Source: Frondihabitans sp. PAMC 28766 (GTDB lineage: Bacteria; Actinomycetota; Actinomycetes; Actinomycetales; Microbacteriaceae). Taken from it: DNA of 64,000 nt. The notes under the pieces were generated by a model, which ran no database searches, had not been told where the DNA came from, and saw nothing but the letters and a program-made list of their open reading frames with translations. The position numbers and the translations under genes are program-made. Of the stretch, positions 19,136 through 27,465 are shown in pieces; the first letter of the stretch is position 1, and the number at the start of each line of letters is the position of its first letter. Location of the stretch: assembly GCF_001577365.1 (NCBI RefSeq), contig NZ_CP014513.1, positions 2,418,001 to 2,482,000 of the forward strand, written 5' to 3'.

Positions 19136-19172
19136 GCGCGCCTCGACCCGTCGATGCCGGCTGCATGCCGAA

Positions 19173-19234
19173 GCCCCTCCTTTTCGGCAGGATCACCTCG
19201 ACAGGAAGGGGGGATCGAGCCGGAAAAGAGGGGC
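19173..19234. terminator. gene-end hairpin, GCCCCTCC family
   Basis: GCCCCTCCTTTTCGGC (19173-19188) pairs with GCCGGAAAAGAGGGGC (19219-19234) with small bulges. A related hairpin is at 28648-28709, and the TTTTCGGC part resembles the palindromes at 13930 and 45736. It lies 28 bp beyond the stop of the PEBP gene. Confidence 0.6.
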
Positions 19235-19262
19235 GGGGCAGGGCGAAAGACCGGAGCCTGCG

Positions 19263-19805
19263 CTACTTCACCTCGAACCACGGAGCGATGACCGCGCGCG
19301 CGAGGGTGTGGCCCGACATGGTGAAGCCGAGGAAGGCGGGCGTCGCGCCGGAGTCGATGCCGAGCGAGTCGACGTCGAGGGCGTGCACGGCGACGTAGTA
19401 GGTGTGCTTGCCGTGACCCGCCGGGGGAGCAGCGCCGAGGTAGTGGGCGAGGCTTCCGTCGTTCTTCAGCTGGAAGGCGCCCGCGGGCAGCCCGGATCCA
19501 GCCGCATCGCCCGCGCCGGTGGCCAGCGAGGTCGTCGTGGCGGGGATGTCGGCGACGGCCCAGTGCCAGAAACCGGCGCCGGTGGGGGCGTCGGGGTCGT
19601 ACACAGTGACGGCGAAGCTCTTCGTGCCGGACGGGAAGCCCGACCAGGTCAGCTGCGGGCTGACGTCGTCGCCGCCGGCACCGAAGATGCCGGATACCTG
19701 GGGTGTCGGCAACTCCTGGCCGTCGGTGACGTCGGTCGAGGTCAGGGTGAACGTCGGCACGTCGGCGATGGCGTCGTACGGGCTGGTGGTCTTGGTGTCG
19801 CTCAT
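19263..19805 (-). CDS. YbhB/YbcL-like PEBP family protein
   Basis: 180 residues, the usual length for bacterial phosphatidylethanolamine-binding-protein homologues. The signature [28 protein letters not shown] lies around residues 46-75, followed by [11 protein letters not shown] and [23 protein letters not shown], including the conserved ligand-pocket DPDAP and GxH-Y elements. The biochemical role in bacteria is not settled. GGAGA lies upstream of ATG 19805. It is last in a probable minus-strand operon Adh-Gdh3-GMC-PEBP (74 bp after the GMC stop). Confidence 0.9.
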   Translation of the reverse strand: MSDTKTTSPYDAIADVPTFTLTSTDVTDGQELPTPQVSGIFGAGGDDVSPQLTWSGFPSGTKSFAVTVYDPDAPTGAGFWHWAVADIPATTTSLATGAGDAAGSGLPAGAFQLKNDGSLAHYLGAAPPAGHGKHTYYVAVHALDVDSLGIDSGATPAFLGFTMSGHTLARAVIAPWFEVK

Positions 19806-19879
19806 GGAGGGTCTCCTTCGATCGAGGTTCGGTTTCGTTCTACACGTGTGGTGCAGACGAGGGGTTCAGATGCGAGTGT

Positions 19880-21466
19880 TCAGATGTCGCCGCTCGCGAG
19901 CTGCGAGGCGATGTACTCCGCCTGCCGGATCGCCAGCGCCACGATCGTCAGCGTCGGGTTCGCCGCAGCCGACGAGGTGAACACCGAGCCGTCCGAGACG
20001 AACAGGTTCGGCACGTCGTGGGCGCGACCCCACTTGTCGACGACGCCGTCTTCGGGTTTCTCGCTCATCCGCGAGGTGCCCAGGTTGTGCGTCGAGGGGT
20101 AGGGAGGCGTGCGGTGCGACGACTGCGCGCCGACGGCGTCGTAGAGGAGCTCGGCCTGCTGGTAGCCGTGGTTCCGCATCGCGATGTCGTTGGGGTGGTC
20201 GTCGAAGTGCACATTGGGCACCGGCAGGCCGTTCTTGTCGGTCACCGACGTGTTCAGCGTGACCCGGTTGCTCTCCTGCGGGAGGTCCTCGCCAACCACC
20301 CAGAGGCCCGCGGTGCGCAGATACCCGTCGATGAGCTTCGTGAACTCACGCCCCCAGGATCCCGGCTCGGCGAAGCTGGCGAGGAAGGCCGGGCCCAGCG
20401 AGATGGTCTCGAGGTAGTAGCCGCCGGCGAACCCGCGGTCAGGATCGTGACGCGACTCGTCGGCGATGACGCCCGCCATGGTCTCGCCCCGGTACATGCG
20501 CACGGGGTTCTCGAACTGCGCGTAGACGCTGCCCGTCGTGTGGCGCATGTAGTTTCGGCCGACCTGGCCGGAGGAGTTCGCGAGGCCGTCGGGGAACATC
20601 GGAGAGGCGCTCTGGAGGAGAAGGCGCGGTGTCTCGATCGAGTTGCCGGCGACTGCGACGAGCCTGGCGGCCTGCCGCTGGAGGTTGCCGTCGGCGTCGA
20701 GGTAGAGCACCGCGTCGACCCGCCCGGATGCGTCGTGCGTGATCTGCACCACATGCGAATCCGGGCGCAGGTCGAGCAGCCCGGTCTCGAGCGCGCGTGG
20801 GAGCTCGCGCACCAGCGTCGACCACTTCGACTTGTTCTTGTCGCCCTGGAAGTTGAAGCCGTCCTGGATGGACGCCGGGCGGCCGTCGTACTCCTCGGCG
20901 TTGGTCGCGTACGGCCCCGTCGAGTAGTGCTTGTAGCCGACCCGCTCGGCGCCGTTCGCGAACACCTTGTAATTGTTGTTCGCCGGCAGCGGCTTCCGGC
21001 CGTGCACGTGAGTGGACCCCATCGCGATCTCGGCCTTGTCGTAGAACGGCTCGAGCTCGGCGAGGGTGATCGGCCAGTCGATCAGGTTCGCGCCCTCGAG
21101 GCGGCCGTAGGTCGACCGGATGGCGAACTCGTGGGCCTTGAACCGCGGGGTCGCGCCCGACCAGTGTGTCGTCGTGCCGCCGACCGCCTTCACGATCCAG
21201 GTCGGGAGGTTGGGGAAGTCGCGGGCGATGCGCCAGGATCCCGAGGTGGTGCGGGGGTCGAGCCAGGCCATCTGGTTGAACGCCTCCCACTCGTTGTTCA
21301 CGTAGTCCTCATTGACGAGGTAGGCCCCCGCCTCGAGCACCACGCACGGGATGCCCTTCTTCGTGAGCTCGTAGGCGAGGGTGCCGCCGCCGGCGCCCGA
21401 CCCGACGATGACGACCGCCTCTTCGTCCTGCGCGATCGCTTTGCCCTGGTTGCCGAGGTTCGTCAT
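19880..21466 (-). CDS. GMC family oxidoreductase (FAD-dependent)
   Basis: 528 residues. The FAD dinucleotide motif VVIVGSGAGGGTLAYELTKKG is near residue 18, and the GMC C-terminal domain has STHNLGTSRMSEKPEDGVVD and a final VSDGSVFTSSAAANPTLTIVALAIRQAEYI. It oxidises an alcohol or sugar, passing electrons to a partner rather than oxygen in the dehydrogenase branch. The gene directly upstream (4-base ATGA overlap) encodes a gluconate-2-dehydrogenase subunit-3-like protein, its usual partner, so the pair is likely a membrane-peripheral dehydrogenase. No Tat signal is seen. The true substrate is unknown. Confidence 0.92.
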   Translation of the reverse strand: MTNLGNQGKAIAQDEEAVVIVGSGAGGGTLAYELTKKGIPCVVLEAGAYLVNEDYVNNEWEAFNQMAWLDPRTTSGSWRIARDFPNLPTWIVKAVGGTTTHWSGATPRFKAHEFAIRSTYGRLEGANLIDWPITLAELEPFYDKAEIAMGSTHVHGRKPLPANNNYKVFANGAERVGYKHYSTGPYATNAEEYDGRPASIQDGFNFQGDKNKSKWSTLVRELPRALETGLLDLRPDSHVVQITHDASGRVDAVLYLDADGNLQRQAARLVAVAGNSIETPRLLLQSASPMFPDGLANSSGQVGRNYMRHTTGSVYAQFENPVRMYRGETMAGVIADESRHDPDRGFAGGYYLETISLGPAFLASFAEPGSWGREFTKLIDGYLRTAGLWVVGEDLPQESNRVTLNTSVTDKNGLPVPNVHFDDHPNDIAMRNHGYQQAELLYDAVGAQSSHRTPPYPSTHNLGTSRMSEKPEDGVVDKWGRAHDVPNLFVSDGSVFTSSAAANPTLTIVALAIRQAEYIASQLASGDI

Positions 21467-22083
21467 TTCGAGGCCTCCGCGTGCTGCAGGCCGCCCTGCC
21501 GGGCGTCGGTCGAGCCGGGCTGGGTGTTGGAGTCGGCCGTCGTCGAGGCGGCGCTCTGGCTGACGCCGTGCGTGGCCGAGTGGTGCGGCGCCAGCGGCAC
21601 CGAGTCGGCGATCTCTTTCAGCGGCTCGCCCTCGTACGTCTCGATGCGAGGGTCGGGCAGCCAGTCGAGGTCGTTGAAGCCGCGGTTGACGTAGCCGCCT
21701 TTGTCGAAGGAGGGGCCCTCGAAGCCCACGGCCTCCCACACCTCGGGGTCGTCGTAGAGGTTCAGCACGGTGGTGCGGCGGATGAAGCCGAAGAACTCCG
21801 TCGTCTCGATGCGGCGGAGGACGCTGGTGGCGGCCTCCTCGTCGAGATCGCGGAAGTCGCCGCCGGCGAGGTGCGCGAGGGTCAGGAGGCCCTGCGTCAG
21901 GGCGACGCGGAACCAGGTCGACTCCGCGGCGGCCGCGAGGATCGTGTCGGCCGTGCGCTCGTACGGGCCGTCCGGGAACGAGTCGTGGGGGAAAGCGACA
22001 CGGATCACGCGGATCAGGGTCGAGCGGGCCTCGTCGGTCAGCTCGGTGTCGTTCAGTTGCGGGTATTTGGCGGGGAACGCCAT
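21463..22083 (-). CDS. gluconate 2-dehydrogenase subunit 3-like protein
   Basis: 206 residues from ATG 22083 with AAAGGAG upstream. The core (LTDEARSTLIRVIRVAFPHDSFPDGPYERTADTILAAA; EFFGFIRRTTVLNLYDDPEVWEAVGF, then GGYVNRGFNDLDWLPDPRIE) is the Gluc_2_DH_3 fold that accompanies GMC dehydrogenases as a small subunit. In many species this subunit carries a Tat signal that exports the complex; none is seen here, so the complex may stay in the cytoplasm. The Ser/Thr/Gln-rich last 40 residues look disordered. Its stop overlaps the GMC start by four bases. Confidence 0.88.
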   Translation of the reverse strand: MAFPAKYPQLNDTELTDEARSTLIRVIRVAFPHDSFPDGPYERTADTILAAAAESTWFRVALTQGLLTLAHLAGGDFRDLDEEAATSVLRRIETTEFFGFIRRTTVLNLYDDPEVWEAVGFEGPSFDKGGYVNRGFNDLDWLPDPRIETYEGEPLKEIADSVPLAPHHSATHGVSQSAASTTADSNTQPGSTDARQGGLQHAEASK

Positions 22084-22163
22084 GGTGAGCTCCTTTGCTC
22101 GGAATGATGTCGGATCCTGCCGTTCCAGGATGCGACGCATCGGGTGTCGATCGGTTGCGAGGC

Positions 22164-23203
22164 TCAGGGGAGCAGGATGCCGCGGCCGATGAGATGACCG
22201 GCGTCGAGGTCGGCGATCGCGTCGTCGAAGGCGTCGAGCGGGTAGGTCTGCGTGTGCAGCTTCACGCGGCCCTGCGCCGTCAGCGCCATGAGCTCGACGA
22301 GGTCGTTGTAGGTGCCGACGAGGTTGCCGACCACACTGATCTCGCGCGAGATGATCTCGATCGTGTCGAGCTCGACCCGGCCGCCGTAGCCGATCACGTA
22401 GTGCGACCCGCCGTTGTGGATCAGCTTCGGGGCGAGCTTCTCGGCCCCCTTCTCGCCGACGAAGTCGAACGCGATCTGCGCGCCGCCCGAGGTGATGTCG
22501 AGCACCTCGCGTTCGACGCGCTCGTCGCTGTCGGAGTCGCTCGTGGCGAGCACCGTGTGGTGCGCGCCGAGCTCCCTCGCGAGGGCGAGGGCCTTCTCGC
22601 TGCGGTCGACCACCGTGATCTCGGCGCTCGTGATGGCCGCGAGCGACTGGATGCCGATGTGCCCGAGGCCGCCCGCGCCCTGAACCACCGCGTGCGACCC
22701 GGGAACAGCTGTGGCGCCGCCTTCCGCACCGCGTGGTAGGCGGTGAGGCCGGCGTCCGCGAGCGCTGCGACGTCCTTCGGCTCGAGGCCCTTGTCGAGCT
22801 TCACGACGGCCCGGGCGTTGGTCTTCAAGAGCTCGGCCATGCCGCCGTCGACGTTCAGGCCGGGGAAGGTGGCGTTCTCGCAGTGCGAGTCCTGGCCGAC
22901 CCGGCAGGCCGGGCAGAGGCCGCAGCTCGTGAGCGGATGCATGATCACCGTGTCGCCCACCGCGACGTTGGTCACCGCACTGCCGACCTCGCGCACCCAG
23001 CCGGCGTTCTCATGGCCGAGGATGTACGGCAGCTGCGGGTGCTGGATCGCCTCCCACTGGCCTTCGATGATGTGCAGATCCGTGCGGCACAGGCCCGCGG
23101 CTCCCACATTTACGATGACGTCCCAGGGGCCCGTCACCGTGGGTTCGGCCACGCTGTCCAGCGTGGGCGTCTGGTCGTATTCGTGCAGTCGGACTGCCTT
23201 CAC
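22164..23203 (-). pseudogene. zinc-dependent alcohol dehydrogenase, interrupted by a one-base frameshift
   Basis: The GTG start at 23203 follows GAGGAGGA. The first frame gives VKAVRLHEYDQTPTL, the catalytic-zinc region (CRTDLHIIEG, GHENAGWV) and a structural zinc cluster CGLCPACRVGQDSHC, then runs out at PQLFPG near 22700. The NAD domain continues in another frame as VVQGAGGLGHIGIQSLAAI down to 22164. One extra base in the CCGGGTCG at 22698-22705 restores a single protein of about 346 residues, the normal length for AdhP-type enzymes. It is the first gene of the Adh-Gdh3-GMC-PEBP set. A sequencing error is as likely as a real mutation. Confidence 0.85.
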
Positions 23204-23318
23204 TTCGTCCTCCTCATCGAGGTTCGTGCGTGTGTGACCATCGTGCTCGCGGGCTGCTCGGTGCTCCAGGTGCCTTCTCACGGCGTGAGAATCGCGGGGC
23301 TTTCGCTACGGTGGGGGA

Positions 23319-24146
23319 GTGATCGCGGCCACGGTGCTCGGAATCCCCGGCACCCTCTGTTCTCCGGCGCTGTTCGAGCCGACGTGGCAGGCGCTCAATG
23401 CGTCGCATCCTGATGTCGCCGCCCGAGGCGTCTCGTGGATGGATGGGCTGGGGCCGTGGGACATCCCGTCGGTCGCCGCGCGGCTGGCCTCGTCGCTGCG
23501 CGCCGCTTCTGCCGGCGGTGCGGCCGACGGTGCGCCCGGCGGTGCGGCCGGCGGTGCGGGGCCGGCGCTCGTCGTCGGTCACTCGACCGGCGGCGCCATC
23601 GCGCTCGAGCTCGCGCTCTCGGCGCCCGACCTCGTCTCGGGGCTGGTGCTGGTCGACACCGGGCCGAACATGCACGACCACGGCGATGTCGACGGCATCC
23701 TGCGCACCATCCGCGACGCCTGGGGCGAGCCGCTCTGGGCCGGGATCCTCGATCGCTCGTTCGCCTCGCCGTTGCCCGGCGACGTGCGCGCCTCGTTCCT
23801 CGATTACGCGCGTGGGGTCTCGCGGCGGGCGGCGCTCGACGTGCTGACGTCGCAGCGCGCCCTCGACTTCCTGCCGCGGCTGGCGGCGCTCGAGTGCCCC
23901 GTCGCCGTGGTGCACGGCCTCCTCGACCCCGTCCGCACCGTCGCCCAGGCCTCCGCCTTCGCAGCCGCTCTCGCCGCCGCCGCCGCCCCCGCGCTCACTG
24001 CCGCGGGCGCCCCCGCGGGCCCTCCCGTCGCGGGCTCACCCGCCGCCCCGCCGCGCCCCGCGCTCACGCTCCTCGACTGCGGCCACTCGCCGCCCTATGA
24101 GGCCCCCCAGGCCTTCGCCGCCACCCTCGCTCCCTTCCTCCCGTAG
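23319..24146 (+). CDS. alpha/beta-fold hydrolase
   Basis: 275 residues from GTG 23319, six bases after TACGGT (23307-23312). The nucleophile elbow GHSTGG places the catalytic Ser near residue 89. Candidate Asp is in HGLLDPVRT and His in CGHSPPYEAP, the expected order for an alpha/beta hydrolase. An Ala/Gly-rich insertion (residues ~65-80) and an Ala/Pro-rich one (~215-250) are low-complexity and probably loops. The substrate is unknown. It is divergent from the frameshifted Adh gene. Confidence 0.85.
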   Translation: MIAATVLGIPGTLCSPALFEPTWQALNASHPDVAARGVSWMDGLGPWDIPSVAARLASSLRAASAGGAADGAPGGAAGGAGPALVVGHSTGGAIALELALSAPDLVSGLVLVDTGPNMHDHGDVDGILRTIRDAWGEPLWAGILDRSFASPLPGDVRASFLDYARGVSRRAALDVLTSQRALDFLPRLAALECPVAVVHGLLDPVRTVAQASAFAAALAAAAAPALTAAGAPAGPPVAGSPAAPPRPALTLLDCGHSPPYEAPQAFAATLAPFLP

Positions 24147-24170
24147 CCGCCGCCCGGCCCGCCCGGCCCG

Positions 24171-24358
24171 CCTGCCCGGCCCGCGCCCGGCCCGCCTGCC
24201 CGGCCCGCGCGCCGGCCCGCCTGCCCGGCCCGCGCGCCGGCCCGCCTGCCCGGCCCGCGCGCCGGCCCGCCTGCCCGGCCCGCGCGCCGGCCCGCCTGCC
24301 CGGCCCGCGCGCCGGCCCGCCTGCCCGGCCCGCCTGCCCGGCCCGCGCGCCCGGCCCG
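24171..24358 (+). repeat. 25-bp GC-only minisatellite
   Basis: Between the hydrolase and the DUF559 gene a 25-bp unit starting CCTGCCCGGCCCGCG is repeated head to tail with starts at 24195, 24220, 24245, 24270, 24295 and 24320, with shorter degenerate units on both sides. The plus strand of this tract has no A at all and one T per unit. No gene is plausible here. Confidence 0.9.
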
Positions 24359-24420
24359 CCGCGAGATGGCCTGTCCGACGGGTTGACCCCTTTCAGACCG
24401 TACGACGGGCCATCTCGCGG
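24359..24420. repeat. palindromic element, copy 1, upstream of the DUF559 gene
   Basis: Perfect 13-bp arms CCGCGAGATGGCC (24359-24371) and GGCCATCTCGCGG (24408-24420), extended by imperfect pairs. The left part GCGAGATGGCCTGTCCGACG and the right part are nearly identical to the element at 25433-25494, in the same orientation. Confidence 0.85.
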
Positions 24421-24506
24421 CATCACATCACGTGCCCGACGGCGCCTGGCACCACCCCTGTGGAGAGATTCTGCGCAGGATCCGGCTCCTCGGCGATCCT
24501 GTCGGC

Positions 24507-25430
24507 ATGAATTCCGAATCTCTTCCGCCGCTGCTCGTCAGCGAGGCCTTCCTCGTGCGGGATGCCCTCGATCTGGTCCCCTACTCGCGACTTCGTCGAC
24601 GAGACGTCGCGTTGCTCGCCCGTGGGCTGCGCGTCGAATGCCGGCGCAACAACGGCGTCGTTCCCGACGACCTCGTCCCCGTGCTCGGCAGACACCAGCA
24701 CTTCAGCCATCTGACGGCTGCAAGCCTTTGGGGATTACCGGTACCGCCGACGTCCGTGATCCATACGACGACGGTCGGCGAGGGTACAGTGACTCGACGC
24801 CCGGGCTTCGTCGGCCACCGCATTTCGGCGGATCGTGCGCGCGTCACGCTGCTCCGGGGCATCCCTGTCTCCGATCGCGTGCAGAGCTGGGCCGAGTGCT
24901 CGACGTTGCTGTCGCTCGAGCAGCTCGTCATTGCCGGAGACTTCCTGGTCGGCAAGAAGTGCCGCCATGCGATCGACGAGTTGGCTGGGGTCGTGGCGGG
25001 GCGGTGTGGCCTGCGGGGCACCCGCCTCCTTCGCGAGGCGCTCTCGCTGGTCGCAGTCGGGTCGGAGTCGCCGCGTGAGACGCGCCTGCGCCTGCAGTTG
25101 CTTCGCGAGGGTTTCCGTCTCCCGCTGCTGAACTGCGAGATCCACGACGAGCAGGATCGTTTCGTGGCCCGCCCCGACATCATCTTCGGGCGCGAGCACG
25201 TCGTCGTCGAGTACGACGGCGATCAGCACCGCACCGACCGCAAGACCTACCGAGACGACAAGCGTCGACGTGAGGCGCTTGCCGACGCCGGGTGGCACGC
25301 GCTCTACCTCTCCGACGACGATCTGACGGGCGAGCACTGGGCGGCCTTCGTCGGACGCCTTCGCCGCGCCCTCTCCCGCGGCGAGGCCGGGGCTCGCACG
25401 CGCGTCGCCCCCGGCCCCGGCCCGGCCTGA
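24507..25430 (+). CDS. DUF559 (Vsr-like nuclease-fold) domain protein with AbiEi-like N-terminus
   Basis: 307 residues from ATG 24507. The N-terminal half resembles the AbiEi-antitoxin-like region common to actinobacterial DUF559 proteins (RLRRRDVALLARGLRVE; HFSHLTAASLWGLPVP). The C-terminal half is the DUF559 domain of the restriction-endonuclease/Vsr fold: ARPDIIFGREHVVVEYDGDQH, then RDDKRRREALADAGW, with Asp and Glu-x-Asp of a PD-(D/E)xK-like centre and a conserved His. The cellular role of these proteins is not established. The gene is bracketed on both sides by copies of one palindrome and preceded by a minisatellite, an unusual setting. Confidence 0.82.
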   Translation: MNSESLPPLLVSEAFLVRDALDLVPYSRLRRRDVALLARGLRVECRRNNGVVPDDLVPVLGRHQHFSHLTAASLWGLPVPPTSVIHTTTVGEGTVTRRPGFVGHRISADRARVTLLRGIPVSDRVQSWAECSTLLSLEQLVIAGDFLVGKKCRHAIDELAGVVAGRCGLRGTRLLREALSLVAVGSESPRETRLRLQLLREGFRLPLLNCEIHDEQDRFVARPDIIFGREHVVVEYDGDQHRTDRKTYRDDKRRREALADAGWHALYLSDDDLTGEHWAAFVGRLRRALSRGEAGARTRVAPGPGPA

Positions 25431-25432
25431 GG

Positions 25433-25494
25433 TCGCGAGATGGCCCGTCCGACGGTTGACGGTGCCCGAGCCCGTAGGACAGGCCATCTCGCGA
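25433..25494. repeat. palindromic element, copy 2, downstream of the DUF559 gene
   Basis: Arms TCGCGAGATGGCCCGTCC (25433-25450) and GGACAGGCCATCTCGCGA (25477-25494) pair over 18 positions with one G-T wobble. It begins two bases after the DUF559 stop codon and shares both ends with copy 1. A short direct repeat of CCGCAGA units (about 25499-25542) follows. Confidence 0.85.
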
Positions 25495-25596
25495 GAAGAC
25501 CGCAGACCCCAGACCGCAGACCGCCGACCGCAGACCGCAGAGCACACCCCGGCGTGTCGGAGGGCGGCACAGCGCGCGGGCCCCGACCATCAGAGC

Positions 25597-26247
25597 ATGA
25601 GCATGATGAAGGCCGACGCCCGCCGCACCGCCTCCCGGCTGCGGCTGATCGTGATGGTCGCGGGCGGCATCGTGGCGGGGGGCGTCGCGGCACTCCTGGG
25701 GCTCGCGGGCACGGCCCTCGTGATCGGCTGGATCGTCGCCTGCCTGATCTACCTGGTGTGGGTGTGGGTGGTCGTCTACCGCTTCACCGGCGACGAGACT
25801 CGGACGCACGCGCAGGCCGAGGATCCCGCCCACAGCACGATGGAGATCCTGCTGACCCTGGCGGCCCTCGCGAGTCTCGGGATCGTGGCGTTCACCGTGG
25901 TCGAGGCGAGTAAGGCACAGGGATCCCGTGCCGTCGTGCTCGCGAGTCTCGCGGTGGCGAGTGTGGCGCTGTCGTGGTTCCTCATCCACACGCTCTACAT
26001 GCTGCGTTACGCCGTGCTGTACTTCTCGGGCGAGGAGGGCGGCATCGACTTCAACCAGAAGGAGACGCCCGACTACCACGACTTCGCCTACCTCGCCTTC
26101 GATCTGGGCATGACGTACCAGGTGAGCGACACCACGATCACGTCGCGCGACATCCGGCATCTGGTGACGCGGCACTGCCTGCTGTCGTATCTCTTCGGCA
26201 CCGTGATCCTGGCGACCCTGATCAACCTGGTCGCCGGGCTGGGCTGA
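25597..26247 (+). CDS. DUF1345 family membrane protein
   Basis: 216 residues with four or five helices: LIVMVAGGIVAGGVAALLGL, ALVIGWIVACLIYLVWVWVVVY, TMEILLTLAALASLGIVAFTVV, AVVLASLAVASVALSWFLIHTLYMLRYA and YLFGTVILATLINLVAGL. The motif HTLYMLRYAVLYF, GGIDFNQ, PDYHDFAYLAFDLGMTYQVSDTTITSRDIR is diagnostic for DUF1345, a family of unknown function. Two in-frame ATGs (25597, 25603) compete for the start. Likely monocistronic. Confidence 0.9.
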   Translation: MSMMKADARRTASRLRLIVMVAGGIVAGGVAALLGLAGTALVIGWIVACLIYLVWVWVVVYRFTGDETRTHAQAEDPAHSTMEILLTLAALASLGIVAFTVVEASKAQGSRAVVLASLAVASVALSWFLIHTLYMLRYAVLYFSGEEGGIDFNQKETPDYHDFAYLAFDLGMTYQVSDTTITSRDIRHLVTRHCLLSYLFGTVILATLINLVAGLG

Positions 26248-26288
26248 CAGGAGCGGCATGGCCGCCGAGCTCTGTCGTCAACCCCCGT

Positions 26289-26300
26289 GTGAGCGCTCAC
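26289..26300. promoter_or_regulatory. LacI-type operator GTGAGCGCTCAC (copy 1)
   Basis: A perfect 12-bp palindrome with the central CG of LacI/GalR-family operators. It lies 65 bp before the aldo/keto reductase start and 8 bp ahead of TAGCCT, a -10-like hexamer. An identical site precedes the aldo/keto reductase gene that starts at 30638. Confidence 0.65.
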
Positions 26301-26364
26301 CCGAGCGAGTAGCCTGCTGAGCGGCGCGGCACCGCAGCCGCCCCACGACAAGGAGAATCCCTCA

Positions 26365-27369
26365 ATGGAATTCAGGTACCTCGGCAACTCCGGGCTCAAG
26401 ATCTCCGAGCTCACCTTCGGCAACTGGCTCACCCACGGCAGCCAGGTCGAGAACGACACCGCCACGCAGTGCGTCCGCGCAGCCCTCGACGTCGGCATCT
26501 CGACGTTCGACACCGCCGACGTCTACGCGAACACCCAGGCCGAGACCGTTCTCGGCGAGGCGCTGAAGGGCGAGCGCCGCGAGTCGCTCGAGATCTTCAC
26601 GAAGGTTTACGGCCCGACCGGCCCGAAGCAGCACAACGACACAGGCCTCAGCCGCAAGCACATCACCGAGTCGATCAACGGCTCGCTGAAGCGCCTCCAG
26701 ACCGACTACGTCGACCTCTACCAGGCGCACCGTTACGACGTCGAGACACCGCTCGAAGAGACGATGCAGACGTTCGCCGACCTGGTCCGCCAGGGCAAGG
26801 TGCTCTACATCGGCGTGAGCGAGTGGAACGCCCAGCAGCTCCGCGAAGCGTCGGCGCTCGCGAAAGAGTTGAAGATCCAGCTCGTCTCGAACCAGCCCGA
26901 ATACTCCCTCCTCTGGCGCGTCATCGAAGGCGAGGTGGTGCCCGCCTCGAAAGAGCTCGGCATCTCGCAGATCGTCTGGTCGCCTATCGCGCAGGGCGTG
27001 CTCACCGGCAAGTACAAGAAGGGGCAGGATCTGCCGGAAGGCTCCCGGGCCACCGACGAGAAGGGCGGCGCGGGCATGATCTCGCGCTGGCTGAAGGACG
27101 ACGTGCTCGAGGCCGTCGCCGCGCTCGAGCCCATCGCGAACGACCTCGGCCTCACGCAGGCCCAGCTCTCGCTCGCGTGGGTGCTCAACAACGACAACGT
27201 CGCGTCGGCGATCATCGGAGCGAGCCGCCCCGAGCAGGTCACCTCGAACGCGGTCGCGTCCGGCGTGAAGCTCGAGGCCGACGTGGTCGCGCGCATCGAG
27301 CAGGTCTTCGAGGGTCTCGCCGAGACCGACCCGTCGAAGACGCAGATGCCCGCCGGCCGCGAGGCCTAG
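26365..27369 (+). CDS. aldo/keto reductase, Kv-beta/YghZ-like
   Basis: 334 residues; AAGGAGAA lies upstream of the ATG. The opening MEFRYLGNSGLKISELTFGNWLT and the tetrad elements (Asp and Tyr in FDTADVYANTQAE, Lys in IFTKVYGP, His in YQAHRYD) place it in the AKR group with potassium-channel beta-subunit-like and YghZ enzymes. It reduces small aldehydes or ketones with NADPH; no specific substrate can be given. Expression is probably controlled by a LacI-family repressor through the palindrome at 26289. A 27-bp hairpin closes the transcription unit. Confidence 0.92.
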   Translation: MEFRYLGNSGLKISELTFGNWLTHGSQVENDTATQCVRAALDVGISTFDTADVYANTQAETVLGEALKGERRESLEIFTKVYGPTGPKQHNDTGLSRKHITESINGSLKRLQTDYVDLYQAHRYDVETPLEETMQTFADLVRQGKVLYIGVSEWNAQQLREASALAKELKIQLVSNQPEYSLLWRVIEGEVVPASKELGISQIVWSPIAQGVLTGKYKKGQDLPEGSRATDEKGGAGMISRWLKDDVLEAVAALEPIANDLGLTQAQLSLAWVLNNDNVASAIIGASRPEQVTSNAVASGVKLEADVVARIEQVFEGLAETDPSKTQMPAGREA

Positions 27370-27390
27370 CGCCCGGTCGGCCCCTCGATC

Positions 27391-27450
27391 GAACCACGCG
27401 ATCCGGTTTGCGCCACCCGATGCGGTGGTGCGAACCGGATCGCGTGGTTC
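27391..27450. terminator. 27-bp convergent-junction hairpin, GAACCACG family
   Basis: Arms at 27391-27417 and 27424-27450 pair over all 27 positions (two G-T wobbles) with a six-base loop CGATGC. The outer arm GAACCACGCGATCCGG shares GAACCACG with the nested repeats at 10256-10338. No T-tract. Confidence 0.85.
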
Positions 27451-27465
27451 GTTCGGGCCTGATCG

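Noticed and set aside
24150..24426. Gly/Arg/Ala-rich frames across the minisatellite
   Set aside because: Artefacts of a tandem repeat in stop-free GC sequence.
24359..25494. Insertion sequence around the DUF559 gene
   Set aside because: No transposase motif and no visible target-site duplication; the flanks are direct copies of a palindrome rather than terminal inverted repeats.
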